From assembly GCA_021767245.1 (NCBI GenBank), contig JAASTO010000014.1, forward strand, positions 1 to 25,237: DNA of 25,237 nt, read 5' to 3'. The translations under genes and the position numbers were made by a program. Under the pieces are notes generated by a model, which was not told the DNA's origin, ran no database searches, and saw nothing but the letters and a program-made list of their open reading frames with translations. Every line of letters starts with the position of its first letter. Within the stretch, counting starts at the first letter, position 1. This document shows positions 22,224-25,237 of this stretch, in pieces. This DNA comes from Balneolaceae bacterium (GTDB lineage Bacteria; Bacteroidota; Rhodothermia; Balneolales; Balneolaceae).

Positions 22224-24769
22224 TCATTTCTGAGTGCATCAGCGGGATTCGCCTCAGCCATTTTTTTGGAAGGATAGACACCTGCCAAAAGCGCAGCAAT
22301 AAATGCGAGTCCAACAGCTTGAAGCAGTACATCCGGAGTGATCATAAATTGCAAAGTCCAACCAAATGACCTCAGGTTGATCACATAAACGAGAATGTAG
22401 GCCATTAGTATCCCGAGGGGTACTGATAGTATTCCTGCCATGAGACCCATCACACCGGTTTGACTGATCACATAATTCCAGAGTTGTCCTGGGGTCATAC
22501 CATTTGCCCTGAGTACTGCCAGTTCTCTGGATCGTTCTAACTGCAAAGCCATGAGGGCACTTAACACTCCCATGAAAGCCACGATGATGGCAAGTAATCT
22601 GAGTACGATTGTCACAGTAAAAGTTCGGTCAAAGATCTCAATGGAAGCTTCCCGTAACCCCCGGTTAGACCTGATGAAAACCTCTTGCATACCGTCTGCC
22701 TTGACTCTAAGCCGATTAACCAAATCATCTACATCAACTCCTTCCTCAGCATACAAAGCAAGCCCTGATATTTCATCATCATTGAAATAACGGTTATAGA
22801 TCTTTCGATTCATGGTAACGGTCCCAATGTCAGAAGCGTAGTCAAAGTTTATGGCTTTGATGGTAAAAGGAACTTTACCCGCATCTGTCTCTATGATCAG
22901 CGTATCATTCAATCCGATATTCTTACGATAGGCATAAACTTCTGAGACCATAACAATTGGTTCAGTATCGTAAGCCTCCCAAAAGGCATCCCCTCCCTCT
23001 TTCAACTGATACGCTTCTTCTGCGGCATCGCCATGATCAATAGCTACCAGATTATCCGTACCAAGGTTTGTTCTGACCTGTACGCTTCTCACAGATCCGG
23101 CCAGCTCAACTCCCTCTGTGGCTTTCAATACCTCAATCAGATCAGGTGCAAGCTCTGAATCCGCCGTTCTGGCTACAGAACTTGGGGGCTGAATATAAAC
23201 ATCAGCCTGAAGCTGCGATCCTAACCAGGACACGACCGTGGTCCTGAAACTGTCTACCATTACACCTACACCGACTGTTGCCGCAACGGCCACCACCAGG
23301 GCGGCTATTGCCACTGAGGTTCTGCTCAATTCAGTGACCACTCCCCGTACAGCCATTTTACCGATCATTCCGTTTACTTTACCAAATATCGGCCTGAACA
23401 GCTTGGCCATTCCTACGATCAAAATCGGCACGATCAGTGAAAAACCCACGATCATAAAGAGTAACGAGGAATAACCGGCCGCAATACCGCCGTTTGGTAC
23501 CAACAAGATCAACCCACCAATGCTGCCAACCAATATACCTGTGCCTGCCAGTGGAAATATTCGGCTCAGGATCTTTGACTCATTCGAAGATCGTTTCAGC
23601 ACTGTAGATACTTCAGCTTTTGAAGCTTCCCTTGCCGGCCAGTAGGCAGCTATCAGGGTCGCCCCAAGTCCAAGTACCAATCCTTTTGTTATGGAATAAG
23701 GATCGATCGACAATTGTTGAACCGAGAGGACAAAGTAGAGATCATTGATGGATTGGGTGACCAGTTGAACCAACACCTGTGCCAGAAAAATACCGGCGAT
23801 AATTCCCAATAAGGTTCCCAAAAAACCAATAAAGAGAGCTTCCTTTAAAATGGTTAACAAGATCTCATTGCGGGATACTCCAAGGGCCCTCATACGGCCG
23901 ATCAACGGTCGCCTCTGTACCACAGAAAAAGTCATGGTATTATAGATCAAAAACATGCCAACCAGCAACGCCAGCATACTAAGTGCTTGCAGGTTGAACT
24001 CAAAGGCCCTTGTCATTTGTGCTACGGTTTCAGTTCGTGATTCCGAGCGTACGATCGCGGTCCCTTCAGGCAAAACGGACTCAATACGATGTTTTATCTT
24101 TTCTTCCTGATCCTCATCTATGATCAGGTCAATGCGGGAAAGCTGCCCTTGTATCCCAAAAAGCCGTTGTGCCGTGTTGATATCTATGAGGAGAATACTC
24201 TCAAGTGCTTGCCTGCTGCGCTCATTTTCTACTTCGATCAGTCCGATCAGCTGTATATCGTGATATACCCCGGCAACTTCTGTTACCAACGTATCTCCGA
24301 CCTCTACTTCCAGTTCCTGAGCTGTATTTTGAGATATCAATCCTGTGTTTCTACCACCTATGAAATCGGAGAGATCAATTCCCGCTTCCTGACTAGCAAA
24401 ATCTCTAAACGGAGCTTCAGCGATCGGATCCACTCCCAAAACCTGTACGGTTCGGTTCAGCCCCTCAATCCTTGCATACCCTTCTATAATAGGAGCCGAT
24501 CTCCTGATTCCGGCTTCGATCCTGACCGAACGGTAAACTGATTCATCCAGAGTTTCTGAGGCTCCCTGAATTCGATGGGTTGCCATGCCTGTTACCGCTT
24601 CTGTGGATAACTCAAAGGCTTTCTCTGCGCTTGCATTGGACAGATCTATGGATACAACCACGGCAACTCCCAAAGCCACCCCAAGAATAGACAGGCCAAA
24701 ATGCCAAGGATGTCTCAGCAAAAACCTCAGGCTTGATAACCAGATCAGATCTTTGTTTTCTGAACTCAT
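22220..24769 (-). CDS. Large FtsX/MacB-type ABC transporter permease
   Basis: An 849-residue inner-membrane protein. A first membrane helix (about 23-42) leads into a periplasmic MacB-PCD-like domain (about 45-255). An FtsX domain with several helices follows (about 262-395), then two further helices (about 408-455), a second TM plus periplasmic domain (about 485-720), and a final FtsX domain (about 725-845) ending ANPADALRNE. Such two-FtsX-domain permeases act with a LolD/MacB-like ATPase to move lipids, lipoproteins or peptides out of the inner membrane, not as classic importers. The start ATG shares one base with the ATPase stop (TGATG) and has AAGGAG five bases upstream. The AttH-like gene overlaps its end. 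ATPase, permease and AttH thus form one coupled operon. Confidence 0.93.
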   Translation of the reverse strand: MSSENKDLIWLSSLRFLLRHPWHFGLSILGVALGVAVVVSIDLSNASAEKAFELSTEAVTGMATHRIQGASETLDESVYRSVRIEAGIRRSAPIIEGYARIEGLNRTVQVLGVDPIAEAPFRDFASQEAGIDLSDFIGGRNTGLISQNTAQELEVEVGDTLVTEVAGVYHDIQLIGLIEVENERSRQALESILLIDINTAQRLFGIQGQLSRIDLIIDEDQEEKIKHRIESVLPEGTAIVRSESRTETVAQMTRAFEFNLQALSMLALLVGMFLIYNTMTFSVVQRRPLIGRMRALGVSRNEILLTILKEALFIGFLGTLLGIIAGIFLAQVLVQLVTQSINDLYFVLSVQQLSIDPYSITKGLVLGLGATLIAAYWPAREASKAEVSTVLKRSSNESKILSRIFPLAGTGILVGSIGGLILLVPNGGIAAGYSSLLFMIVGFSLIVPILIVGMAKLFRPIFGKVNGMIGKMAVRGVVTELSRTSVAIAALVVAVAATVGVGVMVDSFRTTVVSWLGSQLQADVYIQPPSSVARTADSELAPDLIEVLKATEGVELAGSVRSVQVRTNLGTDNLVAIDHGDAAEEAYQLKEGGDAFWEAYDTEPIVMVSEVYAYRKNIGLNDTLIIETDAGKVPFTIKAINFDYASDIGTVTMNRKIYNRYFNDDEISGLALYAEEGVDVDDLVNRLRVKADGMQEVFIRSNRGLREASIEIFDRTFTVTIVLRLLAIIVAFMGVLSALMALQLERSRELAVLRANGMTPGQLWNYVISQTGVMGLMAGILSVPLGILMAYILVYVINLRSFGWTLQFMITPDVLLQAVGLAFIAALLAGVYPSKKMAEANPADALRNE

Positions 24770-25237
24770 CAGGCTCCTTCAAATTCAGTTACATCATGAA
24801 GTTGACCGCTCTGAAGTTCAACCACACGATCTGCGATAGAGCAGATATCCCGGTCGTGAGTAGCAAGTATGATCGTCCTTCCGTGTTCTCTGACAAGCTT
24901 ATTAAGGATATCCAAAATCTTTTTCCCTGTTTCATAATCGAGGTTACCGGTGGGTTCATCCGCCAATATCAGCATGGGTTCGTGTGCCAGTGCCCTTGCT
25001 ATGGCTACCCTCTGCTGTTCTCCTCCTGATAGCCGATCGGGGTAACTGTCACCCCGGTCACCCAAGCCTACGTCATTAAGAAATGACCTGGCTCTTTGTA
25101 GTAAACTCTCATCTTCAACCCCTTTCAATTTAAGGGGAAGTAATACATTCTCCTCTGCTGTCAGTGTTGAGATGAGATTGAAGGACTGAAATACAAATCC
25201 AATGTTCTTTCTCCTGAAAAGTGTTCGCTCCTTTTCA
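24769..25237 (-). CDS. ABC transporter ATP-binding protein, LolD/MacB-like (partial, N-terminus beyond window)
   Basis: The frame is open to the right window edge, giving 156 visible residues; the N-terminal part with Walker A lies outside. Visible motifs in order: Q-loop GFVFQSFNLISTLTAEENV, ABC signature LSGGEQQRVAIARAL, Walker B MLILADEPTGNLD, and H-loop ILATHD. The GNLD after Walker B and the TAEENV after the Q-loop are typical of LolD/MacB/FtsE-type ATPases that drive FtsX-like permeases. Internal TTG codons such as the one at 25128 are not starts, because the Q-loop lies upstream of it in the same frame. It powers the adjacent permease from the cytoplasmic face. Confidence 0.95.
   Translation of the reverse strand, partial: EKERTLFRRKNIGFVFQSFNLISTLTAEENVLLPLKLKGVEDESLLQRARSFLNDVGLGDRGDSYPDRLSGGEQQRVAIARALAHEPMLILADEPTGNLDYETGKKILDILNKLVREHGRTIILATHDRDICSIADRVVELQSGQLHDVTEFEGA

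Overview
The window reads as a chromosomal stretch from a Gram-negative bacterium of the Bacteroidota/Balneolota/Rhodothermota (FCB) type. This is an inference. It rests on mostly weak or absent Shine-Dalgarno sites, several TAnnTTTG-type -7 promoter boxes, Gln-starting mature exported proteins, beta-barrel proteins ending in Phe, and the protein families present. No rRNA, tRNA, CRISPR array, prophage or plasmid gene was seen. Most of it is ordinary core-genome content.

Layout. 1-219 (-) is the N-terminal part of a lipoprotein that runs off the left edge. 462-2348 (+) holds an AraC-type regulator and a membrane-anchored di-heme-type cytochrome c whose second heme motif has lost one cysteine. 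2361-7004 (-) holds an SRPBCC protein, two tandem double-domain universal stress proteins closed by a clear terminator, a DUF368 (PopT-type) polyprenyl-phosphate transporter, and pcm, whose 3' end overlaps the DUF368 gene. 7133-8175 is the one accessory element: a REP-associated tyrosine transposase (RAYT) gene flanked on both sides by a ~170 bp compound palindrome, each made of two inverted REP-like units. 8265-13442 holds lgt, an OprO/P-like porin (-), a ZIP metal transporter, an uncharacterised outer-membrane barrel protein and a YgjP-like metallopeptidase.

13518-15587 (+) is a compact envelope-stress module. It consists of a secreted Spy/CpxP-like protein, an ECF sigma factor, a one-pass anti-sigma-like protein and a membrane-anchored Spy/CnrX-like protein. 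The last three genes are packed with gaps of 1-2 bases, and an 11-bp perfect inverted repeat sits directly in front of the first gene's ribosome site. 15664-16779 is rlmN. On the minus strand follow lepA - unknown exported protein - lepB (16892-20397) and a stand-alone hisE (20545-20928). Last comes a translationally coupled export operon (20991-25237): ABC ATPase (cut by the window end), large FtsX-like permease, and AttH/lipocalin-like protein.

The most notable signals are the RAYT with its paired repeat islands, the sigma/anti-sigma/Spy-like module with its upstream dyad, and the YxxCH variant heme site.
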